The position numbers and the translations under genes are program-made. Source: Gallionellaceae bacterium (GTDB lineage: Bacteria > Pseudomonadota > Gammaproteobacteria > Burkholderiales > Gallionellaceae). From it: 7,484 nt of DNA. The stretch covers positions 1-7,484 of the forward strand of contig CANFCA010000047.1 of the NCBI GenBank assembly GCA_947445045.1, given 5' to 3'. Of the stretch, positions 1 to 7,092 are shown one piece after another (position 1 is the first letter of the stretch; the number at the start of each line of letters is the position of its first letter). Under the pieces are notes generated by a model. It searched no databases. It was not told the origin of the DNA and was given only the letters and a program-made list of their open reading frames with translations.

Positions 1-1
1 A

Positions 2-1048
2 TTATTGCTTTCATTTTGCATTGTAGCTATTGGTATTAAATCAGTTGAGGCAGCTAATGGCAGCTTCCCTCATGTGCTTGAAACTTTTGAAGTTGGCGAA
101 TACGTTAATGTACGTGCACTCACAATCGAGCCCAAGAAAAAATCCCTCTGGGTAGGCAGTTCAGTGGGGGTGAGCGAAATTGATTTATCCACACGCTCAG
201 TGCGCAACACCTTTACCCGTGATAGCGGCTTAGCCAACGAATATGTATTTGCCGTCGCTATAGATAAAGATGATTACAAATGGTTTGGAACAAATGCGGG
301 CGGCGTTTCACGATACCGTGATGGAAAATGGAAAACTTATTTTCCGATGCATGGTTTAGCCGACTATTGGGTATATTCTTTCGCCAGCCAAAGCAACGGG
401 GATTTATGGATAGGAACTTGGGCTGGGGTCAATAAAGTCAGCCTTAAGGATATGAAATTCACTACCTATGTGAAAGAATTAATCAACGAATGGGTGTATG
501 GAATCGCGGTAGATAAAAAAGATCAAGTATGGTTCGGCACAGAAGGGGGCGTTTCAATGTTTGACGGCAAAACATGGCGTGCCTGGAGCCACAAAGATGG
601 ACTTGGTGCTCCCAATAAAAGCAAGCTTTCTGCCAGCCCAAATACCGGATTAGGAACTCGCTCCCGCCATGATTTAAGCATGTTATCCGGCGGCGGGAAA
701 ATGACTTACAATCCTAGTTATGTATTTGCTCTACTTGTATCCCCTGATCAGGCAATATGGGCTGGTACGTGGGGAGGCGGGGTGAGCCGTTTCGATGGAA
801 AACTCTGGCGTAACTATACAACTCGCGATGGCTTAGCAGGTGACATCGTCTATAGCATTATTCAAGAACCTGGCGGAGTTCTTTGGTTTGGCACAAACAA
901 TGGCTTGAGCCGCTATGACGGCAAAACTTGGCATAATTACGACAAAGGTTCAGGTCTATTAGCAAACAATGTATATGCATTGGCCCTCGCGCCTAATGGT
1001 GATATTTGGGCAGGTACGCAACGAGGCGTAGCTCGTATTGGCCAATAA
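2..1048 (+). CDS. Exported seven-bladed propeller protein, 5' end outside the window
   Basis: The reading frame is open to the left edge. The first possible start inside the window is a TTG at 5, but the sequence there already reads as the hydrophobic core of a signal peptide (LLSFCIVAIG...SVEA, then ANGS), so the true start probably lies a few codons upstream. Counting from base 5 (347 residues), there are seven W-x-G-T-like strands, near residues 48, 92, 134, 175, 251, 293 and 334, each followed by a 'GGVSRYDGKTW..Y...DGL' segment. This is the signature of the two-component regulator propeller repeat (Reg_prop family), and the count fits one closed seven-bladed beta-propeller. Blades 4 and 5 are separated by an extra loop of about 37 residues (200-236) ending in YNPSY. 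There is no membrane anchor, kinase or other output domain after the propeller, which ends at the C-terminus. It is probably a soluble periplasmic or secreted protein; ligand and role are unknown. A paralogue follows 53 bases downstream, probably in the same transcript. Confidence 0.85.
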   Translation, partial: LLLSFCIVAIGIKSVEAANGSFPHVLETFEVGEYVNVRALTIEPKKKSLWVGSSVGVSEIDLSTRSVRNTFTRDSGLANEYVFAVAIDKDDYKWFGTNAGGVSRYRDGKWKTYFPMHGLADYWVYSFASQSNGDLWIGTWAGVNKVSLKDMKFTTYVKELINEWVYGIAVDKKDQVWFGTEGGVSMFDGKTWRAWSHKDGLGAPNKSKLSASPNTGLGTRSRHDLSMLSGGGKMTYNPSYVFALLVSPDQAIWAGTWGGGVSRFDGKLWRNYTTRDGLAGDIVYSIIQEPGGVLWFGTNNGLSRYDGKTWHNYDKGSGLLANNVYALALAPNGDIWAGTQRGVARIGQ

Positions 1049-1101
1049 CCTAATGATTCAATTTTTTAGATTTGTAACGAATATTTCAAGGGGAAATACA
1101 A

Positions 1102-2382
1102 ATGCAACTTAATACAAAATTATTAACACGTTCTGTAATTTTAACGATTTGCGTCATCGCTGGAGTTTACACTACAGGGTGTACCAAAAAATCTGAAGAC
1201 AAGCAAACTGCCACACCGAAATCAGACTCGACGACGACCCAACCTGGGCAACTACCCCCAGGGCATCCTGATGTAAACAGAGATGGTCAGGGATCAAAAG
1301 GGGATCAAAGCGCACAACAACAAGATGGTAGAAGCGGGAAAAGTGTGCCTGACAAGAATGCTAAATTCACCCACTTCAGAATAGGGAATGAGAATGTTAA
1401 AGCCATTTTCATTGACGGTAAAGTTGTATGGGTTGGCACTTCAAATGGAGTGATACGCTACAATACTGAAACTGACGATTTTCGCCAGTTCGATAATCGC
1501 GATGGGCTTCTTTCCAAAGGTATATTTCACGTCAGCAAGTTAGATGGTCGCATTGTTGTAGGCACGTATGGCGGCGGCATGTCTATATACGATGAAGCCA
1601 GTGACAAATGGGAAAACTACAACATCCCGAACGGACTAGCAGATGCGTTTGTTTACAAAGTGCTCAAGGCATCCAACGGTGACATTTGGATTGCAACTTG
1701 GTCAGGCGCAAACCGCATTCGTGGCGGCAATTTAAAAGATCGCTCCAAGTGGGATACTTATACGGTTGAAAACACTAAGGGCGGATTGCCGAATGACTGG
1801 GTGTACAGCCTAACAGAGGGTAAAGACGGCACAATTTGGCTGGCTACCGAAGGTGGCTTAGGAAAATTCAAAGACGACAAATGGCAAAACTGGAACCACG
1901 AAAAAGGTGTAGGCGTGGATTTCGAGAAAATTAAAAACGATCCGCAATTCGGCACTGACCCAGCAAAATTTTCTGAGCACCATGCAAAACAAGCAAAAGA
2001 AATGGGTTTGGCTGGCGTGGCTGGTGGCGGTGCATACAACCCCAACTACATCGTGTCGTTACTTGTAGATAAAAATGGCATTGTGTGGTGTGGAACTTGG
2101 GGCGGTGGCTTGGCACGCTTCGATGGAAGCAAGTGGAAAAATTACAGCATGGCAGATGGCTTGCCAGGCAACCATGTTTTCATGTTGAGCCAAGACCCTG
2201 CTGGAAAAATGTGGATCGGCACAAATAATGGACTCGCTAGTTTTGACGGCGATAAATTCAAAACGCTCACCACCAAAGATGGGTTATTCTCTGATACTGT
2301 ATTTGCAATGGACACCGATGCAAAAGGTGGAAAGTGGGTAGGTAGCTTCGGCGCGGTTACACACCTCAGCCCAAGCAAGTAA
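1102..2382 (+). CDS. Probable lipoprotein with seven-bladed regulator-type propeller
   Basis: This 426-residue protein starts at an ATG behind a good Shine-Dalgarno (AAGGGGA at 1088-1094). Residues 7-26 are a basic then hydrophobic signal sequence ending in YTTG-C27. C27 is a plausible lipidation site, although the -3 position is Thr rather than the usual Leu. Residues 28-86 are a Ser/Thr/Gln/Gly/Asp-rich, probably disordered tether. Residues 57-68 (DVNRDGQGSKGD) match the 1-3-5-7-9-12 spacing of an EF-hand-like calcium loop. Residues 88-426 hold seven propeller blades, with W-x-G-T-type strands near 110, 152 (degenerate), 196, 246, 329, 371 and 412. The N-terminal strand 'KFTHFRIG' may close the ring with the last blade. 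A 40-residue insertion (about 271-311) ending in AYNPNY lies between blades 4 and 5, as in the upstream paralogue. No signalling output domain is present. Likely an envelope-anchored binding or scaffold protein; substrate unknown. The gene ends just before a terminator shared with convergent glnS. Confidence 0.87.
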   Translation: MQLNTKLLTRSVILTICVIAGVYTTGCTKKSEDKQTATPKSDSTTTQPGQLPPGHPDVNRDGQGSKGDQSAQQQDGRSGKSVPDKNAKFTHFRIGNENVKAIFIDGKVVWVGTSNGVIRYNTETDDFRQFDNRDGLLSKGIFHVSKLDGRIVVGTYGGGMSIYDEASDKWENYNIPNGLADAFVYKVLKASNGDIWIATWSGANRIRGGNLKDRSKWDTYTVENTKGGLPNDWVYSLTEGKDGTIWLATEGGLGKFKDDKWQNWNHEKGVGVDFEKIKNDPQFGTDPAKFSEHHAKQAKEMGLAGVAGGGAYNPNYIVSLLVDKNGIVWCGTWGGGLARFDGSKWKNYSMADGLPGNHVFMLSQDPAGKMWIGTNNGLASFDGDKFKTLTTKDGLFSDTVFAMDTDAKGGKWVGSFGAVTHLSPSK

Positions 2383-2398
2383 GCCTTTTAGTTAGTTG

Positions 2399-2432
2399 TA
2401 AAAAACGCATGGTGGAAGCCATGCGTTTTTTA
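2399..2432. terminator. Bidirectional intrinsic terminator between convergent genes
   Basis: A perfect 12-bp stem, AAAAACGCATGG (2401-2412) with CCATGCGTTTTT (2419-2430), encloses a 6-base loop (TGGAAG). It extends by two further pairs to 2399/2432. The A-run on one side and T-run on the other give a U-tract in either direction. It can therefore end transcription of the propeller genes from the left and of glnS from the right. Confidence 0.92.
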
Positions 2433-2460
2433 TTTAGCCAAACAAATTCTAAAACATTGG

Positions 2461-4128
2461 CTATTTCTCCCACGTATCTTTCAATGTTGCGGTCAAATTA
2501 AAAACTATTTTCTTGCCAGGTAGATGCGCATAACGATCCGTACAAAAATAACCTAAACGCTCAAACTGATAACGCGTTTCTGACGCAGCTTCACGAACTA
2601 CTGCTTCGACCCAACCTTGCACAACAGCTAATGATTTTGGATTAAGGTATGTGCAGAAGTCCACATTCTTGTCGGCATCTGGTTCTGGCACGGTGAACAA
2701 CCGATCATAAAGTCGAATTTCCGCTGGCAAAGCATGTTCCACGGATAGCCAATGAATTACGCCTTTAACTTTACGACCCACAGGATTTTTACCCAGCGTA
2801 TCAGGATCAATTGAACACCGGAGTTCAACTACATTTCCCGCTGCATCTTTAATCAATTCATCACAGCGCAACACGTAGCTGTAACGCAGTCGCACTTCTC
2901 CGCCAACAGTAAGTCGTTGCCAACCTTCGGGAGGATTCACGCTAAAGTCGTCAGCCTCTATCCAAATTTCTTTCGCAAAGGGTACGAGCCGCTCGCCAAA
3001 CTCCGGATGTTGCGGATGAAATCCCGCAACACGCGATTCTGTCTGTCCTTCAATAAAATTAGTCACTACTACTTTAAGCGGCTTAATCACGGCCATAACG
3101 CGGGCAGCCTTCGCCTCTAAATCTTCGCGTACACAACCTTCCAAAACACTCATATCTACGGTGTTATTGCTTTTGGAAATTCCAACGCGTTTGGCGAATT
3201 CACGTATGCCATCTGGCGTATAACCACGGCGACGCATTCCCGAAATTGTGGGCATACGTGGATCATCCCAACCTGATACGTGTTTATCGTTTACCAATTG
3301 CAACAACTTACGTTTGCTGGTGATGGTGTAGTGCAGCTCCAGTCGTGAAAATTCATATTGGCGCGGATGACATTTGATACTCAGGTTATCCAACACCCAA
3401 TCATATAAAGGTCTGTGATCTTCAAATTCCAAAGTACACAAAGAATGCGTAATACCTTCCAACGCATCCGAAATACAATGCGTGTAGTCATACATGGGAT
3501 AGATACACCACACATCCCCAGTGCGGATATGGTGAGCGCGGCGAATGCGATAAATCACAGGATCACGCATATTCATGTTCGGCGAAGCCATGTCAATTTT
3601 GGCACGCAGCACCATGCTGCCGTCAGCAAATTCGCCAGCCCTCATCCGCGCGAACAAGTCCAAATTTTCTGCCACCGAACGCTCACGAGACGGACTGCTC
3701 TTGCCCGCTTGCGTCAATGTGCCGCGATACTCACGCATCTGCTCAGGCGTTAGATCGTCCACATAAGCCAAGCCCTTCTCGGTTAACTCGACTGCGAATT
3801 GATAAAGTTGTTCAAAATAATCCGAAGCCCAGCGCACCTCACCGTTCCATTCAAACCCTAGCCAACGCACATCGTTTTGAATGGATTGTGCGTATTCCTG
3901 ACTTTCTTTTTCGGGGTTGGTATCATCAAAGCGTAAATTACATTTACCTTGATAATCTTGCGCCAAACCAAAATTCAAACATATGGATTTTGCATGTCCA
4001 ACATGCAAATAACCATTCGGCTCAGGTGGGAAGCGCGTAACTATGTTGCCGTGCTTACCACTGGCTAAGTCTGCATCAATAATGGTGCGGATGAAATTTG
4101 AAACGATGGGTGTTGGCGCGCTACTCAT
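2461..4128 (-). CDS. glnS: Glutaminyl-tRNA synthetase (EC 6.1.1.18)
   Basis: This class I aminoacyl-tRNA synthetase charges tRNA-Gln with glutamine in the cytoplasm, using ATP. At 555 residues it matches the E. coli enzyme (554), and it aligns with it from the N-terminus (NFIR-IID-DLASGKH), which supports the start chosen. The catalytic domain has [20 protein letters not shown] around residues 34-53, with the HIGH-type motif at 42-45. The second signature is ITSKR at 269-273. E. coli has VMSKR here, so the Met is replaced by Thr, while the catalytic Lys272 is kept. The connecting segment [19 protein letters not shown] (286-304) is typical of GlnRS/GluRS. From about residue 345 come the two beta-barrel anticodon-binding domains, with [17 protein letters not shown] and a final DTWEK. 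The gene stands alone on this strand. Its Shine-Dalgarno is weak (GAAAGTGAAG just before the ATG). Presence of glnS implies direct charging of tRNA-Gln rather than sole reliance on the GatCAB amidation route. Confidence 0.98.
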   Translation of the reverse strand: MSSAPTPIVSNFIRTIIDADLASGKHGNIVTRFPPEPNGYLHVGHAKSICLNFGLAQDYQGKCNLRFDDTNPEKESQEYAQSIQNDVRWLGFEWNGEVRWASDYFEQLYQFAVELTEKGLAYVDDLTPEQMREYRGTLTQAGKSSPSRERSVAENLDLFARMRAGEFADGSMVLRAKIDMASPNMNMRDPVIYRIRRAHHIRTGDVWCIYPMYDYTHCISDALEGITHSLCTLEFEDHRPLYDWVLDNLSIKCHPRQYEFSRLELHYTITSKRKLLQLVNDKHVSGWDDPRMPTISGMRRRGYTPDGIREFAKRVGISKSNNTVDMSVLEGCVREDLEAKAARVMAVIKPLKVVVTNFIEGQTESRVAGFHPQHPEFGERLVPFAKEIWIEADDFSVNPPEGWQRLTVGGEVRLRYSYVLRCDELIKDAAGNVVELRCSIDPDTLGKNPVGRKVKGVIHWLSVEHALPAEIRLYDRLFTVPEPDADKNVDFCTYLNPKSLAVVQGWVEAVVREAASETRYQFERLGYFCTDRYAHLPGKKIVFNLTATLKDTWEK

Positions 4129-4211
4129 TACTTCACTTTCAAAAGATGGATTGGAATTTAGGCAATGCGAATTCTACTCGAAAATATCAAGCAACTCAGG
4201 TAGACATTCCG

Positions 4212-4241
4212 TGTCAAACCTGTCAGGTTCTTTGGTAGAAT
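4212..4241 (+). promoter_or_regulatory. Candidate extended -10 promoter for the TPR/transpeptidase cluster
   Basis: TGGTAGAAT at 4233-4241 fits an extended -10 element (TG-n then TAGAAT at 4236-4241, one mismatch to TATAAT). A poor -35 match, TGTCAA at 4212-4217, lies 18 bases upstream, which is usual when the extended -10 is present. Transcription would start near 4248 and leave a leader of about 33 bases. On the opposite strand another TAGAAT (4171-4176) could be the -10 of glnS, but it lacks a recognisable -35. Both calls rest on motif matching only. Confidence 0.4.
4217..4229. repeat. 13-base perfect palindrome, possible operator
   Basis: AACCTG (4217-4222) and CAGGTT (4224-4229) are exact inverted repeats around a single central T. 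The site lies in the spacer of the candidate rightward promoter, where a bound repressor would block RNA polymerase. An extra half-site, TCAGGT, occurs at 4196-4201, 27 bases upstream of the same hexamer at 4223-4228. No known regulator is recognised, and a palindrome this short can arise by chance. Confidence 0.35.
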
Positions 4242-4280
4242 CCACGCCTTATGAAATAACCTCCTAGGATTTCTCGCACT

Positions 4281-5267
4281 ATGACTATGTTTAAGTGTTT
4301 TAAACTACAGGCCAGTTTATTCAGTGGTGCATTATTGATTAGCACTTGCCTTAGCGCGCAAGCTGATGATCTTGCCGATGCGAATAAATTATTTAAGCAA
4401 ACGCAATATAGCCAAGCCTTAGATAAGATCAACGAGATACTCACCAAAAAACCTAAAGATGCACAAGCACGCTTTCTCAAAGGGTTAGTGCTCACTGAGC
4501 AAAATAAAGCGGACGAAGCGATTAAAGTATTCTCAGCATTGACTAACGACTATCCAGAATTGCCAGAGCCCTATAACAACCTCGCGGTGCTGTATGCCAA
4601 TCAAGGGCAATACGACAAAGCCCGATTGTCATTGGAGATGGCGATACGCACCCATCCTAGCTACGCCACTGCCCACGAAAATTTGGGCGACATCTACGCA
4701 AAAATGGCGAGTCAAGCCTACGACCGCGCCTTGAAACTAGATCACGGAAACACTGCGACACAAACCAAGTTGGCCATGATTCAAGATTTATTCGGCGATA
4801 CCTCACGCAAACCTAGCCGCTCTGAAGTGGCTACTTCTACGCCCGCCGTTGTTGTAAAGCCGCCTGATGTCGCAACCCAGTCAGCTGACGTAAAGCCGGC
4901 AACAACTGGGCACGCCGCCACCTCAGACCAAAGCAAAGAAGTATTGAAAGCTGTACAAGAGTGGGCTGCAGCTTGGTCAGCAAAAAACACCAGCAAATAC
5001 TTAGCGCATTACGCGGCAGATTTCAAAGCGCCGAAAGGCGCAAGCCGCACAGCTTGGGAAGCTGAACGTAAAGAGCGTATCAACAAACCAAAATCGATCC
5101 ATGTCGGCATCAATAATCCGAACACCTCATTTATCGACACCGATCATGCAAGGGTTGAGTTTCGTCAGTCATACGCAGCTGGTCAGTTTAGAACCTCAAG
5201 CAGCAAAACCTTATTGATGGCTAAATCTGGCGAGAAATGGCTGATACAAGAAGAGCGTGTTAAGTAA
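4281..5267 (+). CDS. Periplasmic TPR protein with C-terminal NTF2-like domain
   Basis: This 328-residue protein begins with a signal peptide (1-28, cleavage after AQA). The ATG at 4281 is preferred over the one at 4287 because the only Shine-Dalgarno-like AGGA (4266-4269) is already 11 bases upstream. Residues 30-160 contain about three to four tetratricopeptide repeats, with the clearest at 64-96 (ARFLKGLVLTEQNKADEAI) and 97-130 (PYNNLAVLYANQGQYDKA). The segment AHENLGDIYAKMASQAYDRA (131-150) is a shortened repeat. A Pro/Thr/Ala/Val-rich linker (about 172-215) leads to a C-terminal domain (216-328) of NTF2/SnoaL-like type. It has an EWAAAWSAKNTSKYLAHY helix pair and ends in KWLIQEERVK. The same domain ends the next protein. 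TPRs mediate protein-protein contacts, so an adaptor role for the adjacent L,D-transpeptidase is a reasonable inference. The two genes are 3 bases apart and probably translationally coupled. Confidence 0.88.
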   Translation: MTMFKCFKLQASLFSGALLISTCLSAQADDLADANKLFKQTQYSQALDKINEILTKKPKDAQARFLKGLVLTEQNKADEAIKVFSALTNDYPELPEPYNNLAVLYANQGQYDKARLSLEMAIRTHPSYATAHENLGDIYAKMASQAYDRALKLDHGNTATQTKLAMIQDLFGDTSRKPSRSEVATSTPAVVVKPPDVATQSADVKPATTGHAATSDQSKEVLKAVQEWAAAWSAKNTSKYLAHYAADFKAPKGASRTAWEAERKERINKPKSIHVGINNPNTSFIDTDHARVEFRQSYAAGQFRTSSSKTLLMAKSGEKWLIQEERVK

Positions 5268-5270
5268 GTT

Positions 5271-6440
5271 ATGTCTAAATCAAAATTCATTCCTTTGTTG
5301 CTGTGCGGCTTAATAGCGGGCTTTGCCCAAGCTGCGGATACGCATGATAGCGAAGCTCAGCTAGTGAAAAGCCTGCAATCCATCAATGATAATCATCTTG
5401 ATAGCGCACTGAATCAGGTTGATAAGCTGTTGCATACCAACCCTAACTTTAGATTAGCGCAATTAGTCAAAGGCGATTTGCTGATGGCACGCGCGGGCGC
5501 GCTCAATCATTTCGGCGACGCAGCAAATGCCTCAAACGACCAAATTGATGACTTGCGCGACGAGGCTCGCGTCCGGCTCAATCGCATCCTTTCTCCTTCT
5601 GACACCAAGCTCGTGCCGCGTTTCTTGTGGCAGCTTGATGCTGAGCAAAAATATGTTTTAGTCGTTGATACCAGCCGCTCTACTTTATTCGTTTATCAAA
5701 ACGTAAATGGTGAGCCGCGTTACGTCACTGATTTTTACGTCACCATCGGCAAGTTAGGCACAAAGAAAGTTTCCGAAGGCGATCAACGCACACCGATAGG
5801 TGTTTACTTTATTGCTTCTGATTTATCTAAAACGCAGCTTCCTGATATGTATGGCAGCGGGGCCTTCCCACTCAGCTATCCAAACGAATGGGATGAAAAA
5901 AACAATCACACCGGTAAGGGCATCTGGCTGCATGGCACGCCCAGCGACACTTACAGTCGCCCACCAAAGGCTAGCAATGGCTGCGTCGTGTTGACCAACG
6001 AAGATTTGAACAAGCTCGCCCCTTACTTGCAAATCGGCGTTACACCCGTCATCATCGCCAGCCAAATCGACCCCAGTACGGATGCCGATCAAAGCGACCA
6101 TGCCGCATTGATGCATGAAATTGAACAGTGGCGCAAAGATTGGTCCAGCCTCGATACCAATGCTTATCTCAAACATTATTCAGCCAGCTTTGCGAACGAC
6201 AACAACATGAATTACGCAGCGTGGGCAAAACAAAAGCAGTTAGTGAATAGCGGAAAATCATGGATTAAAGTGGGCATCAGCAATGTCAGCGTATTCGCCT
6301 ATCCCGACCAACCCAATATTGTGGTGGTAAATTTCGAGCAAGATTACAATAGCAATAACTTAGCAAATAAAATGAAAAAACGGCAATACTGGATTAAGCA
6401 AAACAACACTTGGCAAATCATCTACGAAGGAGCCGCATAA
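5271..6440 (+). CDS. Periplasmic L,D-transpeptidase (YkuD family) with C-terminal NTF2-like domain
   Basis: The 389-residue protein has a signal peptide (1-21, cleavage after AQA) and a helical, TPR-like N-terminal region (about 28-105). The YkuD catalytic domain spans about 128-264, with GIWLHGTP (His221) and SNGC (Cys238 as nucleophile). YkuD enzymes use this Cys to make 3-3 peptidoglycan cross-links, attach lipoproteins to peptidoglycan, or, in some members, hydrolyse such bonds. The exact reaction here cannot be read from sequence. The canonical Arg after the catalytic Cys (SHGCIR in many members) is replaced by Val ([12 protein letters not shown]), which marks a distinct subfamily. Residues about 275-387 form an NTF2-like domain homologous to the end of the preceding protein; shared positions include EQW..DW, YLKHY, AW, VGISN and the final W-I/L-I. 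Such a domain occurs on Cds6-like L,D-transpeptidases, as I recall. The Shine-Dalgarno is weak, so coupling to the upstream gene is likely. Confidence 0.93.
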   Translation: MSKSKFIPLLLCGLIAGFAQAADTHDSEAQLVKSLQSINDNHLDSALNQVDKLLHTNPNFRLAQLVKGDLLMARAGALNHFGDAANASNDQIDDLRDEARVRLNRILSPSDTKLVPRFLWQLDAEQKYVLVVDTSRSTLFVYQNVNGEPRYVTDFYVTIGKLGTKKVSEGDQRTPIGVYFIASDLSKTQLPDMYGSGAFPLSYPNEWDEKNNHTGKGIWLHGTPSDTYSRPPKASNGCVVLTNEDLNKLAPYLQIGVTPVIIASQIDPSTDADQSDHAALMHEIEQWRKDWSSLDTNAYLKHYSASFANDNNMNYAAWAKQKQLVNSGKSWIKVGISNVSVFAYPDQPNIVVVNFEQDYNSNNLANKMKKRQYWIKQNNTWQIIYEGAA

Positions 6441-6442
6441 AT

Positions 6443-7060
6443 ATGAAACAACTCTTCACTGCGATGTTCGCAATACTGATGTACAGCACCATGCAGCTTT
6501 CTCATGCCCAACTGATACCAAACAAACCCAAACCCATTCCCACCCCTTCATCAACTCAAGGAACTAAATCCATGGTCAAACTGCACACCAATCTCGGCAC
6601 TATCACATTACAACTGGACGGTGAAAAAGCACCTAACACGGTCAAAAATTTTCTGGATTATGTGAATGCCGGCTTTTATGAAGGCACTATTTTTCACCGT
6701 GTTATCGGCAACTTTATGATTCAAGGCGGCGGCTTTGAGCCCAGCATGAAACAAAAGAAAACCAACGCACCAATCCAAAATGAAGCCAATAATGGTTTGA
6801 AAAACGAGAACTACACCATCGCGATGGCGCGTACTGGCGACCCGCATTCAGCGACCGCGCAATTCTTCATCAACGTAAAAGACAACGGCTTCCTCAGCTA
6901 TCCGGGGCAAGATGGCTGGGGCTACTGCGTGTTCGGCAAAGTTGTCGAAGGCAAAGAAGTCGTCGATAAAATCAAACAAGTCAAAACAGGAATGCGCGCA
7001 GGCTTCCAAGACGTACCAGAAGAAGATGTCATCATTACCAAAGCGGAAGTGATTCAATAA
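6443..7060 (+). CDS. ppiB: Cyclophilin-type peptidyl-prolyl cis-trans isomerase with export signal
   Basis: This enzyme catalyses cis-trans isomerisation of Xaa-Pro bonds during protein folding. The ATG at 6443 (205 residues) is chosen over an in-frame ATG at 6410: it has GAAGGAG at 6426-6432 and gives a proper signal peptide (MKQLF...SHA|Q, 1-22), whereas the longer start would put charged residues first and overlap the previous gene. Residues 24-43 are a Pro/Lys/Thr-rich linker. From Met44 on, the protein aligns end to end with E. coli PpiB (164 residues; 162 here). Active-site cyclophilin motifs are FHRV (84-87, catalytic Arg86), [10 protein letters not shown] (91-100), NEANNGLKN (113-121), [10 protein letters not shown] (136-145) and GWGYCVFG (158-165, containing Trp159). 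The core is thus of the cytoplasmic PpiB type rather than PpiA, yet it carries an export signal. A second start at 6572 with its own ribosome binding site may give a cytoplasmic form. The stop is 32 bases before lpxH. Confidence 0.95.
   Translation: MKQLFTAMFAILMYSTMQLSHAQLIPNKPKPIPTPSSTQGTKSMVKLHTNLGTITLQLDGEKAPNTVKNFLDYVNAGFYEGTIFHRVIGNFMIQGGGFEPSMKQKKTNAPIQNEANNGLKNENYTIAMARTGDPHSATAQFFINVKDNGFLSYPGQDGWGYCVFGKVVEGKEVVDKIKQVKTGMRAGFQDVPEEDVIITKAEVIQ
6558..6574 (+). promoter_or_regulatory. Internal ribosome binding site and alternative start within the isomerase gene
   Basis: AAGGAA (6558-6563) lies 8 bases before an in-frame ATG (6572-6574, Met44 of the long form). This is close to ideal spacing, better than that of the neighbouring genes. 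Translation from here would give [11 protein letters not shown]..., 162 residues, whose first residue coincides with that of canonical cytoplasmic PpiB (MVTFHTNHGDI in E. coli). The product would lack the signal peptide. That the site is used is inference. Confidence 0.5.
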
Positions 7061-7062
7061 TA

Positions 7063-7087
7063 AAAACGGCGCATAACGCGCCGTTTT
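7063..7087 (+). terminator. Hairpin between the isomerase gene and lpxH, terminator or attenuator
   Basis: AAAACGGCGC (7063-7072) pairs perfectly with GCGCCGTTTT (7078-7087) around a 5-base loop (ATAAC). The tail TTTTACTTTA is a broken U-tract, so termination may be only partial. The hairpin starts 3 bases after the isomerase stop and ends 5 bases before the lpxH ATG. It occupies the place where the lpxH Shine-Dalgarno would normally be. Confidence 0.75.
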
Positions 7088-7092
7088 ACTTT

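Noticed and set aside
1049..1101. Possible promoter in the AT-rich gap between the two propeller genes
   Set aside because: Only poor -35 (TTCAAT) and -10 (GAATAT) matches are present, and the short gap without a terminator fits co-transcription better.
3415..4040. Several plus-strand open frames of 63-112 codons opposite glnS
   Set aside because: They are antisense shadows of a strongly conserved gene, without ribosome binding sites or recognisable domains.
4251..4259. Minimal upstream reading frame ATG-AAA-TAA in the leader of the TPR gene
   Set aside because: No Shine-Dalgarno precedes it and a two-codon frame is expected by chance in such AT-rich sequence.
4223..4495. Minus-strand open frame of 90 codons with an AGGAGG on the same strand near 4260-4265
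   Set aside because: It is antisense to the TPR gene's start, has no start codon at a suitable distance after the AGGAGG, and its translation shows no recognisable domain.
6410..6442. In-frame upstream ATG that would lengthen the isomerase by 11 residues
   Set aside because: It would overlap the transpeptidase gene by 31 bases, add charged residues before the signal peptide and has no good Shine-Dalgarno; the ATG at 6443 has GAAGGAG at a workable distance.
7035..7061. Possible lpxH promoter at the end of the isomerase gene (TTACCA ... AATAAT)
   Set aside because: The spacer is only 15 bases and the -35 match is 4 of 6; the predicted start would lie inside the hairpin. Too weak to list as a feature.
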